This document shows positions 24,089 to 34,787 of a DNA stretch of 64,000 bases, in pieces. Origin of the DNA: Hyalella azteca (lineage: Eukaryota; Arthropoda; Malacostraca; Amphipoda; Hyalellidae). Where the stretch lies: positions 220,358 through 284,357 of the forward strand of contig NW_025937992.1 in NCBI RefSeq assembly GCF_000764305.2, in the 5' to 3' direction. Every line of letters starts with the position of its first letter. The first letter of the stretch is position 1. Below the pieces are notes generated by a model. The model saw only the letters and a program-made list of their open reading frames with translations. It searched no databases and was not told the DNA's origin. A program made the position numbers and the translations under genes.

Positions 24089-24393
24089 ACAAAATTTAGA
24101 GTCGCCCCAGCTTCTGGTAATCCAAATCAGGAGCTGCCGCGTCTGTAAATTTTCACTGGGAAGTGTCTAATTTCCATGCATAGATAAGAGACACGAAACC
24201 TACATCCCGTATACAGTATTCCACAGATGCCGCGGCTGTGCTTCAAGGCTGCAGGTGTTTCAAGGTGGAGTCAAAGTCATCGCAGTTGTCTGGCTTGAAT
24301 ATAACGTAACAATTCCTTAACAAAATTTAGAGTCGCCCCAGCTTCTGGTAACCCAAATCAGAAGCTGACACGTCTGTAAATTTTCACTGGGAG
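24089..24393. repeat. pair of 75-bp direct repeats
   Basis: Copies at 24089-24163 and 24320-24393 share acaaaatttagagtcgcccc, agcttctggtaa and tctgtaaattttcactggga. They lie about 230 bp apart with a GC-richer spacer. They may be the ends of a small element or a local duplication; no inverted termini are seen. Confidence 0.85.
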
Positions 24394-25033
24394 GTCGCCA
24401 ACAAACACATGTGTTCAAATATAAATTGTAATAAAGATATTAAATAACAAAAAAATAAATACTTAGGCGTAGGTAAATATAGCGAATTGGTTTGGTAGGG
24501 GTTACGTAAAACGAACTATTTCGATTTCTGAAGCAACGATAGTAAACATTATGTTGACATCTCATGAAGCGGTTTATAGCAATGAATATACCCATGAGCT
24601 ATTAAATGATACATGAAAATTTTACTTTACTTTTTCTGTTCACGTTCCCAAGTACAGAGAATTCCTTTTCCATTTTCGAATCGTCCATAATTGTATACTT
24701 TCCAATAAAACTTGATCTATTCCTCAAATTCTACATTAACTCATTTTCACTGAGCGAAATACAATAGAAAATCACTCAATTTTTTCGATGGTACGTAACA
24801 GTAGCATTTTCTTTTCGATTACACGATAATCAAAGTAAAATTACAGCAGTATTACTGAACAGTTCAATAGATTTCACCATTTAACTCTTCAATTAATGGT
24901 GAAGTTTTTTCAGCCTAAACAGGCAACGCTGGAATAACTCATCGTTTGGCGGTCAGTTGGAACGGAAATGCCTTGCGGGCAGTAAAAAATTTGCCGGCTT
25001 TGCAGCAATCGCTCCACGCACGCATCTTTCTCG
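24394..25033. other. AT-rich non-coding DNA
   Basis: No gene is recognised. Confidence 0.4.
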
Positions 25034-25250
25034 TTACAGTCATGGCAATCACGTAACAGTCGCGCCAATCAAGCAACAGTCACGCCAATAAAGTTACAGT
25101 CACGACAATCCCGTTACAGTGACGTAATCACGAAGCAGTCACACCAATGACGTAGCAGTCACGCTAACACGATACAGTCGCGCTACAGCCATGCTAATCC
25201 TAGAAAAAGATACACTGATCATGTAACAGTCATTTCAATTACTCCCCATG
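25034..25250. repeat. 20-bp degenerate minisatellite
   Basis: Units of about 20 bp of the form acagtcacgccaatcacgta are spaced at 25036, 25056, 25076, 25096 and 25116, then drift. About ten copies can be followed, with decay to the right. Confidence 0.88.
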
Positions 25251-26501
25251 CAGTCAAGCGCAACTTTCAATAAAATTTAATTTCTAATGCAATCAGCACA
25301 GAAAAAATTCAGTATCCTATACCAATCAATTTACCTGCTCTCGTCAAATTAATGCATTAATATATAGAGAACATTTTAATCTTACAGGTTTAATCTATTT
25401 TTCATTTCAACGCTGTTAGCACAGCATAAACCTCTCTACCAGGTTCAATGTAGAGGGTATTTCCAGCATAAGTTAAATGCAATATTGCCTTGGGCTCAAA
25501 CTTTACGTAATCTCCTGCTGTATTTGTACAATGGAGGGCAATCTTTCTATCTACGCATGATGAAGAGCTGCATAAATGTATTATTCACTGCAAGTCTTGC
25601 GAACTCAAACACCGCAGTAATCCAATATACGATTCTCCTGTCTTCCCTCAATGAATATTTCATTTTTTTGAAATGTATGTTGCGAATTAAAACAAAATAT
25701 CTAATCAAAAACTCCATCTAAACCCGTTCCAATGCACACAAATTATTTTTACATTTCAGTGCATTATAAGATATAGTATGTCAATCTCAATAATAATTTA
25801 TTGAGGTTCCTATTAATATAACATATTATTCATAATTGTTTTCATCCACAGAAATATTAATTCATGTCTAATCTGAGCAGCTGTAATTCATCAGTGCTAC
25901 AAATAATTAAACTGGAATCCATAGGATTTGCTGTCCATTAAATTATTACCTCTGCAGAATTGAAGGGAAATTTTCCTTATATAAATGATAGTAAATGAAG
26001 AGAATACAATGACGCGCCGTTTATCGTCGTTACTTAGTGGAAATAAACACATGTAATCAATTTAATATTATTCTTTGCTATTGAGTTTATAGGAAATAGT
26101 GATTGAATTTAGGTATTGAGGAGAATGTGATGTTTATAATCAAATCTGTTTAACCTGCATTGTCACCCGTTATATGAAAAATTAGGTTTAAATGTTACAG
26201 TAGATCGTCAGTTTAATGTATTTTTCACAGTTATAGTTCCATCTTCATTGTGGCCACGATACCCAAAGGATCGTGAATCGTTTCTCAGAACCGACAATTG
26301 GATTGTGATAAATTCACAAGAAACAAGGACAATAAAATAGAAATGTTTCTGCAATCGAAATTTAATTTTCTGGCATTGTAAACCTTTTCGAGGGTATAAT
26401 GTGCAAATGATATTGTTCTTTATTTCAGATTTACATTAATCCAATAAATTATCGTCTATGTACAAACTACCTACGATTTCCTTCTATTTTTTCTTCCATA
26501 G
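25251..26501. other. AT-rich non-coding DNA
   Basis: No gene is recognised. The plus frame at 25485-25721 starts at a non-ATG codon and has no motif. Confidence 0.4.
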
Positions 26502-26657
26502 CTACGATCCCTCACATTTCGCGTGCATGAGTTTGGCCAGACGTATGCATGCTCGACGCTGCATCACTATAACCTGGATACGAAAAGACATCCTCATCCG
26601 CACCTCAAGACGTTGTTTCTTCTGACAAGGCTTATGGCATAAAATAACGCTGCTTTG
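26502..26657 (+). other. candidate exon bounded by strong splice signals
   Basis: A long pyrimidine tract ending ttttttcttccatag precedes 26502, and a donor of the form TTTG|GTAAGA lies at 26658, giving a 156-bp GC-richer segment. Two frames stay open for most of it, each closing before the donor (one at the TAA near 26640, one at a TGA near 26623). It therefore fits a terminal coding exon or a non-coding exon better than an internal coding exon. The peptides carry no domain I know. Isolated splice-like signals are common in AT-rich DNA, so this is weak. Confidence 0.22.
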
Positions 26658-27880
26658 GTAAGAATCCTGGTAAAAAAAACGTTTGCGCAGTTACTTTTAA
26701 TAGTTACAATGAGCAATTCACCTAATTAAGTTGTATATTTTGATACGGTGTGATTTCACTCGCAGGTACTTTGGATATGAAATTTCATTTGCATGGATGT
26801 AAGAACAGATTGTTTACCTAATACTGACAGAATTCATCGGCATGGCCTGAAATACTTGCATTTGTACAGCATTAGCTTGGATTGAAGTGAGGTCCATGTA
26901 CATATAGGAAGGATCAAGCCGCACATGCACTCCCAGCTCCCGACAAACACGAAGGTTTGTTTGCATACTGTTAGCCTAGACTCTAAGTGCCAGTGCTTGC
27001 TACATTCTCTTTAGTTTTATTAGTTTACCAGCAGTTCCACTGACTTATTATATAACATTATAATTTCAATAAAAACAAATTAGAATTTATTCATTATGGT
27101 GTTCGGGTCCATCAACTGATGACTTTCAGAGGTCGTTTTAAAAAATTGTTCCAATTCAAGTAATTTTGCCACATTTTTAGCAAATTAAGACCCAATTTAT
27201 AGTTACTAATTATTAGTTACCCCGATATATATTTTCAGAAAATTGAGACCCTATTTTTAAGACTTTATGTGTTATATATAGGTGACAGTTTGTTAATAAT
27301 TTTTAGCCAGCGATCAGTGGCTTACGGTCTTTATAGTTGTGTTTAATCCAATTTATCAGCGCAAACCTTGGCATGAAATAATAGATCAATAAACTAGTGC
27401 TGGAGTTCGTCTATTACCTTAACTATGAACCTTTAATTATATTACCAACTATATTAGCTTCAATTATATAGGTCCTACCAGTGAAAAGTGCTCATATAAG
27501 GTAAAGCATATCATAAATAAATGGCAGAGTATTTGAGCAAAGCTCTAAGAATCAGAAAAAAAATGTCAATGATATTTACAGCAATTATATGTTTTTTTTC
27601 CTTAAACACGTTTTTATTGGCTAATTTGAGTGTAGTTTATTTTGCTTTTTTGGTGTTCAAGAGATAGAGCCTTAAATTGCGTGACCCTCTGAAAAATTAG
27701 AAACTTTTCATATAGCATAAGAATTCTTAATTAAATTGATGAAAGCTGTAAAAAAAATGGACTTTTAGTTAACACAAATTTAGTGTATAAGTAAAATTAT
27801 GTCTAGCAAATTTCACATGGTCTGGAAATCGATTGGACTCATTTTAATGGTAGAATAAAGGATTTATTATTTGTCTGTAG
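26658..27880. other. AT-rich non-coding DNA
   Basis: No gene is recognised. An acceptor-like tttcactcgcag at about 26765 and a donor-like GGAT|GTAAGA about 35 bp later could bound a micro-exon, but nothing else supports one. Confidence 0.35.
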
Positions 27881-28080
27881 AGTCCAGCTTGCTACTGGAT
27901 CTACTGGAATTATATACTCTAGGCTCGTTGAAGGATCTGGTAGAGTGGCGTGCGGTAGTGCAATCTACTGCACTACAGGTCACTCGGGCAGTAGATCTGA
28001 AGATATTACACATAATTACTGATATTGAGATCGCTACTCAGACTAGTGGCAGTCCAATAGATGGTCTGAATTGCCGTCCT
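27881..28080 (+). other. candidate exon, unassigned
   Basis: Acceptor-like ttatttgtctgtag ends at 27880 and donor-like CCTG|GTGAGG follows near 28080. A frame is open across the whole 200 bp and beyond, to 28116, encoding a moderately hydrophobic peptide with no motif I recognise. A second frame is open for its first two thirds. Composition is richer in G and C than the flanks. No partner exon with matching phase was found. Confidence 0.2.
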
Positions 28081-28537
28081 GGTGAGGGTCACATTGAAAA
28101 TTATCGCTGCTTATGATATTAGTTTTAAATTATCCTTTATTCCGATTTTAGTTTTAAATTGTTTTTCTCCAACATATTAGTTTAAACTAATCGTTTTTCA
28201 AACTAATCGTTTTCGTTTGTTATAGAATCGTTTTATGCTCACACGTTTTTGTGGAAATTCGATATTCACAAAATTTAATATTTACCGTGACTGACTGAAA
28301 AAGATATGCGTGTTTACTGTACTCTGAACGTAAATTTGGTCAAAAATTATATTTAAGCACAAACGGTTTTTACCGCAAGAAACTACAATAGTTTAGTAAA
28401 TTCCTTATAGAAATATGACAAATAATTTCATACCAGATAATCATAAATATTTTAAATCCCTAAATTTCAAAAATCTAAAAATTATTACTGTAGTATGATT
28501 AAAAATGTAAGGGTGTAGTCATTACGCTTGTAAAAGT
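28081..28537. other. AT-rich non-coding DNA
   Basis: No gene is recognised. The motif ttttaaatt recurs near 28120-28160 and aaactaatcgtttt recurs near 28184-28214. Confidence 0.4.
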
Positions 28538-28843
28538 TTGCATGAAGTTAATAATCGCCTCATTGATATTAGGGTAATGCGTGCCAACGGGGGGGCGAGT
28601 CTCAGCTTTATGTTCAGAGTACAGATGATTTTGACGAATGATATGAATTTTGATGGACTTTTATGCCAGTTAAAGAGCCGCGTTGCACATCAAGGCCACA
28701 TCCTCTCAGCAGTTAGTATAGAAAGTTCGGCGCATGGCTTTGTTGGAGCACAAAGCGAGCGCGGTATTGTCACCTGCTCTGCAATTTGTGCCATGAACTT
28801 TCTGGGTAATTTCGAGTGTAATAGCACGAGCACTGTATTTTAG
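28538..28843 (+). CDS. coding-like open frame, unassigned
   Basis: A frame of about 100 codons starts at a non-ATG codon and has an internal ATG in the stretch FMFRVQMILTND. The second half has balanced, protein-like composition (for example LKSRVAHQGHILSAVSIES and GAQSERGIVTCSAICAMNF) and clearly higher GC than its surroundings. There is no signal peptide, no family motif and no partner gene. It adjoins, tail to tail, a minus-strand frame of similar quality (28840-29094). It may be a decayed mobile-element or viral-type gene or an exon, but the present sequence does not decide. Confidence 0.2.
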   Translation: MHEVNNRLIDIRVMRANGGASLSFMFRVQMILTNDMNFDGLLCQLKSRVAHQGHILSAVSIESSAHGFVGAQSERGIVTCSAICAMNFLGNFECNSTSTVF

Positions 28844-29094
28844 ATGTGGTAATAAGTGGAAATTAAATCCGCATTATGGGAGGCCTCGATATGGCCACCG
28901 ATAACACTACAAAGATTCTCCACCATTGATGACATATAAGCTGCCTGCTTCCTCTCCATCAGTGATACTATGACACGTTCAATGATCACTATTTGAATTA
29001 GTGCAAGGAAGTTGTTGCAACGATCAAACTTAACGCCTATAACTAAATGAGGCTTATCTATATATCGAGACTCAAATGCAGGATTCTCGTACAT
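28840..29094 (-). CDS. coding-like open frame, unassigned
   Basis: An 84-codon frame starts at ATG and ends at TAA, overlapping the end of the plus-strand frame by a few bases. The peptide is mixed, with a hydrophobic centre (FLALIQIVIIERVIVSLMERK), and has no recognised motif. The convergent arrangement with 28538-28843 and the shared GC-richer composition suggest one inserted or exonic block. Chance is possible. Confidence 0.17.
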   Translation of the reverse strand: MYENPAFESRYIDKPHLVIGVKFDRCNNFLALIQIVIIERVIVSLMERKQAAYMSSMVENLCSVIGGHIEASHNADLISTYYHI

Positions 29095-32000
29095 CGTTAC
29101 ATTAAAGGAAACAACCTTGCGTAAATAATTAATAATTATGTACTTTCCTTCAATACTTCAATGCTTTCCTTCAATGTTTCAGTCATTTCAACATGAAATG
29201 AAGGTGCCATTGAATCTTTGCGACTGTTTTATCATGGTGTTTTTGTTACTATTATATTTTGTACTACAAGACGTGCGGTGTGTGTGGGAGTGGGGTTACA
29301 GTCGCATCCATCTGAGGCGTATAAAAATTAGTTTTAAATTCACAGCAAGGTATGTGCTATTCATATTTTGGTGCTCACAAATATGTATCATATTTTCGTT
29401 AGTCTTAATCATATATGTGGTCTAAGCCAGTCGTGAGGAAACAAATAATTCATATTTTCATAACATTTTTTAGTTACCTATACCAATTTATCATTGGTAT
29501 AGATATAACTGTTTAATTGTAAACCATGACGAGCAAGGCAGCAGTTCACAAAAATCAAGCAAAGTCGCAGGCCAGATAAAAAGAGTGAAGCTTTATGTTA
29601 CCTCAGTACAGTTATGCCTCATTTAACTCAAGCCTTGCTGCGTGGTACGTAATACATGTGAGCTCAAACACCATGCGGTATCACTTTGTTTTACATTCAA
29701 CTCCTAACACAACATACTTATTCGAGGTTTGCTATGAAGTAATATGGGTGCCGAATTATGAACTGAAACGTTTGCGTAGCTCATAGTTTGCAGGGTGCGA
29801 GTATGTATGTAATGAAAAGTTATAAAGATAATGTGGTAAATTTAAAATTGTTGGTTCTATTTTAACATGCCGCCTTATCTACGCTAAACAATATGTTTAG
29901 GTTTCAGTAATTATACGCGTGAAACTATTAGCAGATAGCTAGAGAAGTACAAAACATGGACTTCAATTTTTTAGCCCCAACAATAAGCTAAGTAAATCGA
30001 ATTCATTTTACATATCAGTTCGTTCGAGATTTAATTAATTTTTCATGTAAATCGCTTGAACATCGAAGCCTTTGAGTCACTTCTACAAAACTCTTTAAGC
30101 GAAGACTTACAACTTGAATAATCTGCAATTCAATGTATTTCATCAACATTTCATCATATTCCAGGCATTTTAATTCGTCTTCGGGGAATTTATTTCAATT
30201 CTGGTTCGTTTCAATTCCCGCATATACCAGCACTTCGAAGCTGAAGCAATTTATTTGTCTGTATTCTGGAGACCAAAAATTTTAAGACTAACAATTCATG
30301 TGACTTTTTGTCTCTTGTGCAGTTATTATACTCAATTTGAGACCTTTTAATTCCACCTTCAATAAATAAAAGGAATCCTGGTCGCCTAAGTAGAGGCAGC
30401 GTGCGCACGATGAAACACAACTACGACGTCCGGGCTCGCGCTTTATCTTGCCGCAGACGTGCATTGTTCACCAACGTCGCCAATAATAATTACGACCAGA
30501 GATAGATTGCGCGACTTACAATGACTGATATTACAGCTCATGACTCATCTGTCATCGCAGGAGAAAATACTCATGTGGTTGTACTTACTTTTTAAGATGC
30601 ATTGAAGTGAGGGTGAAAATATACAGCTGGCTTTCAGATGATAAGCGATCCATAAGTTTCATTGCAATAATTGTATAAGTAAGTTGACAGGTTAATTTGA
30701 GAAATATTACATTTTCTTATCGGGAATGAAAGTTGAGAGGAGATGCCGCTTTCAAATGGCCTGTTTGTCGGCACAAATAGGAACTCTAAGGGTTTAGATT
30801 GAGAATTTTTCAAGTATTAACCAAAATAATTAAAATACTTCAGCATAATCATGATTAGCATAACATTTTTCCCTGATTATATGCTAACGAAAGCATGTAT
30901 TCAAACACTTCTACGCGACGCATCAACACTACAGAAAATTCTATATATTAAATAGCCATATATCCAATCAGACACAATTACGTAAGTGGTTTACAGCCAT
31001 TTCACGTTGGTTTATATTCATGAAAAACAACTTGAGCCTTACGAGTGTCAGGTTCTCTCAGCATCGAAGAAGCTCGTGTTGTGTACAACTATTCGATCGC
31101 CACTGCATGGCACTAATATTATTAGTGCCGATTTGCTTCTAAATTCCTTGCATGGCACTAGAGTTGAGACGAGTAAGCAATGCTAATTTGAATCTCTTGA
31201 TGTTTCTCTGTTACTTTAAACGTCACAGATATTTATTTTGAAATAAAATTTCGTTTTTGCGTTTTTGTGCATCGATAGGAAGCGATATTTGGGGTAGCTA
31301 TAGGCTGCGACAAAAAGGATACGTTCATCTGAAAAGTTTGTCAGAACTGCCTCCATGGAAGTCATAAAGGTGGGTTAATTTAACATAAATATAAAACATA
31401 TACTCAAAATGACGTTGATGTTTTCGCATATATAATTATAGAAACAAAAAACACGATATTATAGAATTGGAATGAATTCTTACCAATTGATGATTTAGCC
31501 GCACAACGATCCTGATATTTCCAGCGCAACTTGAAGCCAAAGGATTGAAAATGTAAATGGAATCTAGCGGCATTTTAGGATGAACTTTGCATTATATTTT
31601 GTAGGTTCCTAGATATTTACTGATATTTCCGAGCTGAAATGAACACCAGCTGAACTGCTGTTCAGCTTGTGAAAGTCACATTAGCGAAATTAAAATGTTG
31701 ACTTCAGTCCGTAATGCTGTAATTCTTGTCTTCAGTCATATAAAAATATTAGAAAAAAGCCTGAAACAAAATATTATTAGCCATGACCAATCACTTAAAT
31801 AAAGATCTGAAGCAAAATTTGTAAAAATCTGAGATTAATAACGTTTAACTTTATGTCCTATGCGACCATGGAATATAAACCACCCAAGCTTAATGGTAAG
31901 TGATGAAATAACATTATATATTATGAGAATCATTATTTGCACTTGATGAATTGGAACTATATCATTATAAAACATGAAAATCCTCTTTTTATGTGATGAT

Positions 32001-32180
32001 TAATTCAGCATCAATTTAAAAGCTGCAGCTTTAACATCTTCAACTGCCTTTGCGATAGGTCACATCACGTTGCCGATGTACCCTTACTTACTGATGCTGT
32101 GCCAGCAGCAGCAACAGGTTCCTCCAAATTTCAGACAGCAGCGATAAAAAGAACTTTAGACGCTTGAAAATAGTGCGGCA
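29095..32180. other. AT-rich non-coding DNA
   Basis: No gene is recognised. A perfect 10-bp inverted repeat with a 5-nt loop (CTATACCAAT / ATTGGTATAG) lies at 29478-29502. A GC-richer patch lies at about 30360-30480. Short frames at 29138-29425 and 29595-29786 are hydrophobic or motif-free. Confidence 0.4.
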
Positions 32181-32419
32181 ACAGCATCAACTACAGCATC
32201 ATCAGCTACAGCATCATCAGCTACAGCATCATCAACTACAGCATCATCAGCTGCAGCATCATCAGCTACAGCATCATCAGCTACAGCATCATCAACTGCA
32301 GCATCATCAACTGCAGCATCATCAGCTACAGCATCATCAGCTACAGCATCATCAGCTGCAGCATCATCAGCTGCAGCATCATCAGCTACAGCATCATCAG
32401 CTGCAGCATCATCAGCTAC
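32181..32419. repeat. 15-bp minisatellite
   Basis: About sixteen copies of the unit cagcatcatcagcta, with an a/g variant at the last variable site (ctacag or ctgcag). The unit is five codons long, so one frame gives a QHHQL polymer and stays open. It starts at a non-ATG codon and is not a believable gene. The array ends at an N at 32420. Confidence 0.95.
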
Positions 32420-32856
32420 NCAATAAGAAGCGCTACAGCTACAGCATTATAAGCTGCAATAAGAAGCGCTACAGCTACAGCATTAACAGCTGCAATAAGA
32501 AGCGCTACAGCTACAGCATTATAAGCTGCAATAAGAAGCGCTACAGCTACAGCATTAACAGCTGCAATAAGAAGCGCTACAGCTACAGCATTATAAGCTG
32601 CAATAAGAAGCGCTACAGCTACAGCATTAACAGCTGCAATAGGAAGCGCTACAGCTACAGCATTATAAGCTGCAATAAGTAAGGCTACAGCTACAGCATT
32701 AACAGCTGCAGTAAGCAGCGCTACAGCTACAGCATTAACAGCTGCATAATAAGCGCTACAGCTACAGCATGAACATCTGCAATAAGAAGCGCTACAGCTA
32801 CAGCATTAATATCTGCAATAAGCAGCGCTACAGCTACAGCATTAACAGCTGTAACC
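32420..32856. repeat. 36-bp minisatellite with 72-bp higher-order pattern
   Basis: About twelve copies of a 36-bp unit: caataagaagcgctacagct, acagcatt, then either ataagctg or aacagctg. In the left two thirds the two endings alternate strictly, so the true period there is 72 bp. The right part is more diverged. The N at 32420 separates it from the 15-bp array, with which it shares the ctacagcat core. Confidence 0.95.
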
Positions 32857-32889
32857 AGAAGCACAGTCGTCGCTTTCTCCCTGACAGGA

Positions 32890-33310
32890 GTAAGGTTACA
32901 CACAGCGCTCTCTGTCCTCTAGAAGTTCTTTAGGAGTTCTCTAGATGACCTCTAAGAGTCCTCTAAAAGTCTTGTATGAGTGCTATAAGCGTTCTCTAAG
33001 CGCCATATCAAGGATTTCTTTAAGAGTCATCAAGAAATCAAGGAAGAGTTTTACAATAGTACCTTCTGAATCCTTCAAGAGGCCTCTAGAAACACTCTTG
33101 CAATCCTTTAAGAGTTATTTAAGATTCCTTTAGTAATTGCTTAAGAGTCCTCTAACTTAAGGATCCTTCAAGCGTTCTCTAAGAGTCCCATAGGAACTAT
33201 TTAAGAGTTCTCAAAGAGTCCTATAATAATCCTTCAAGAGCTCTCCTTGAAATCTCACTTGATTATAAATGTTCTCTAATAGTCGCCAAACAATCTTCTA
33301 TGAGTTCTCT
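32890..33310. repeat. degenerate array of about 15 bp (ctctaagagtc type)
   Basis: Recurring ctctaagagtcc, ctttaagagt and cttcaagagc motifs are spaced at about 15 bp over 400 bp, with heavy divergence. It looks like an old array next to the younger 36-bp one. Confidence 0.7.
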
Positions 33311-34572
33311 TGTTCCCCGTGAATATTGGTTTCCGTGAGGAATGAATCTGCTACTGCAACTGCAATTGCCAAGGCTGTTGTCGCAGGTTCCGTTCCTGCT
33401 GCTGTGACTGTTTTTCATAGAATTTTTGCGGTTCTTTTCTTCACAGTTCTTATTTCATTCACTCATTTTAATAATGATAGTTTATTTATATTAATAGAAT
33501 TTAGGCTGTATTAGCCTTCAGAAGATTTCTTTCACTAACCATTTTCCTTCCGTTGCTGCTGGGAAAGCAGCAACGTACAACCTCGACGCTGTTTTCATTG
33601 ACATTCCTAGGTGAATGTTATAGAAACAATGTATGAGGCACATGTATATCAATGTATATGCTTAACGCTCATTGCAAATGAGGATCTCTATAAACGATAG
33701 GCCGGCATTTTTATGTGGAGATAATGACGATTGTTAGAAAATCTATACATCAATGGCTGATTTGCAGTAGCGGAAAGGGTACGTCTAAAAAAATTCTTTG
33801 TTTTTTTTTTTTGTCCGCCGCTTTGGCGGCTAACAAATTGTACCAAAACGTAAATTCCATCATAAATAATCAAGTGCCTTCTTGTCAATGACTTTGTCGA
33901 AAAATTCATAACTAAGGAGATGAGTAAACTAACTGCTGCCCATCGCAATTGGAAATTACACTTCATTTACATACCGTATACTCACCCTTGCCAAAGCTAT
34001 TATTTCGGTTTCACCGCTTCGAGCTTGCATACATTGTGCTCGAATTGACCTAAAAGTAAAGCCAACATTAAACAGAAGTTGGAGAACTCACCGTTCGATT
34101 TAGCATGCATAGCATTTAAAATATTAATTCATATTCAATTCGACTACTTAGATGAGATCGAGAACAGAGTGAAGTACAGTTGAAATGAGAAATGTTGTAC
34201 GACGGAATCCGATAATAACGCAAATATTACTCGCTGTATATTCAAGTATATATTCCTTATTTTCATCTGCTGATTTCTTTATCTCTATTTAAGACTTATC
34301 ATCGTCGTCAGTTATGGGATTTTTTTTCCTTGGACAGAAAATATTCATTGACTTTATTGACAATTCTGAGAATTGAAAATTCGTTTAGAGAATGCGTAGT
34401 AAATAAATATACGTATTTCTCACAATTACGCAAAAATTTACAAGAATTAATATCAGCTATGAGTACTTGATAATATTCACTAGATAACCCGTTGAATAAT
34501 ACGTCGCAGCAACCCATCCAAGTGTAGAAACATCAACATCTTGTGTTGCTGGAGAATTAGTGCAGGGTAATT
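33311..34572. other. AT-rich non-coding DNA
   Basis: No gene is recognised. A T-run at 33800-33812 is followed by a small hairpin (CCGCC gcttt GGCGG, 33815-33829). Read on the minus strand this is a GC hairpin followed by a poly-A run, as at the 3' end of a retroposed transcript, but nothing else supports that. Confidence 0.35.
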
Positions 34573-34787
34573 CATTTGATGCCGGAATATTTAATCATTT
34601 ATATCACAACGTCTTGTCTGGCATGATTTAATGTGTGTTCTTCATCGTATATTCATGCTGTTCTAAATCATCAATCATCAATCATCATTTGATGCAGGAA
34701 ACTTTAATCATTTATATCACAATGTCCTGTCTGGCATGATTTAATGTGTGTTCATCATCGTATATTCATGCTGTTCTAAATCATCAA
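34573..34787. repeat. 113-bp tandem duplication
   Basis: Copies at 34573-34674 and 34686-34787 share catttgatgc, taatcatttatatcacaa, tctggcatgatttaatgtgt and cgtatattcatgctgttcta. They differ at a few positions and are separated by a short atc-rich linker. Confidence 0.93.

Noticed and set aside
32164..32682. 172-codon plus frame encoding QHHQL and NKKRYSYS repeats
   Set aside because: Produced by 15- and 36-bp repeats, crosses an N, and has no ATG start.
33800..33829. T-run plus GC hairpin resembling a bacterial terminator
   Set aside because: The T-run precedes the stem on the plus strand and becomes an A-run on the minus strand, so neither orientation fits.
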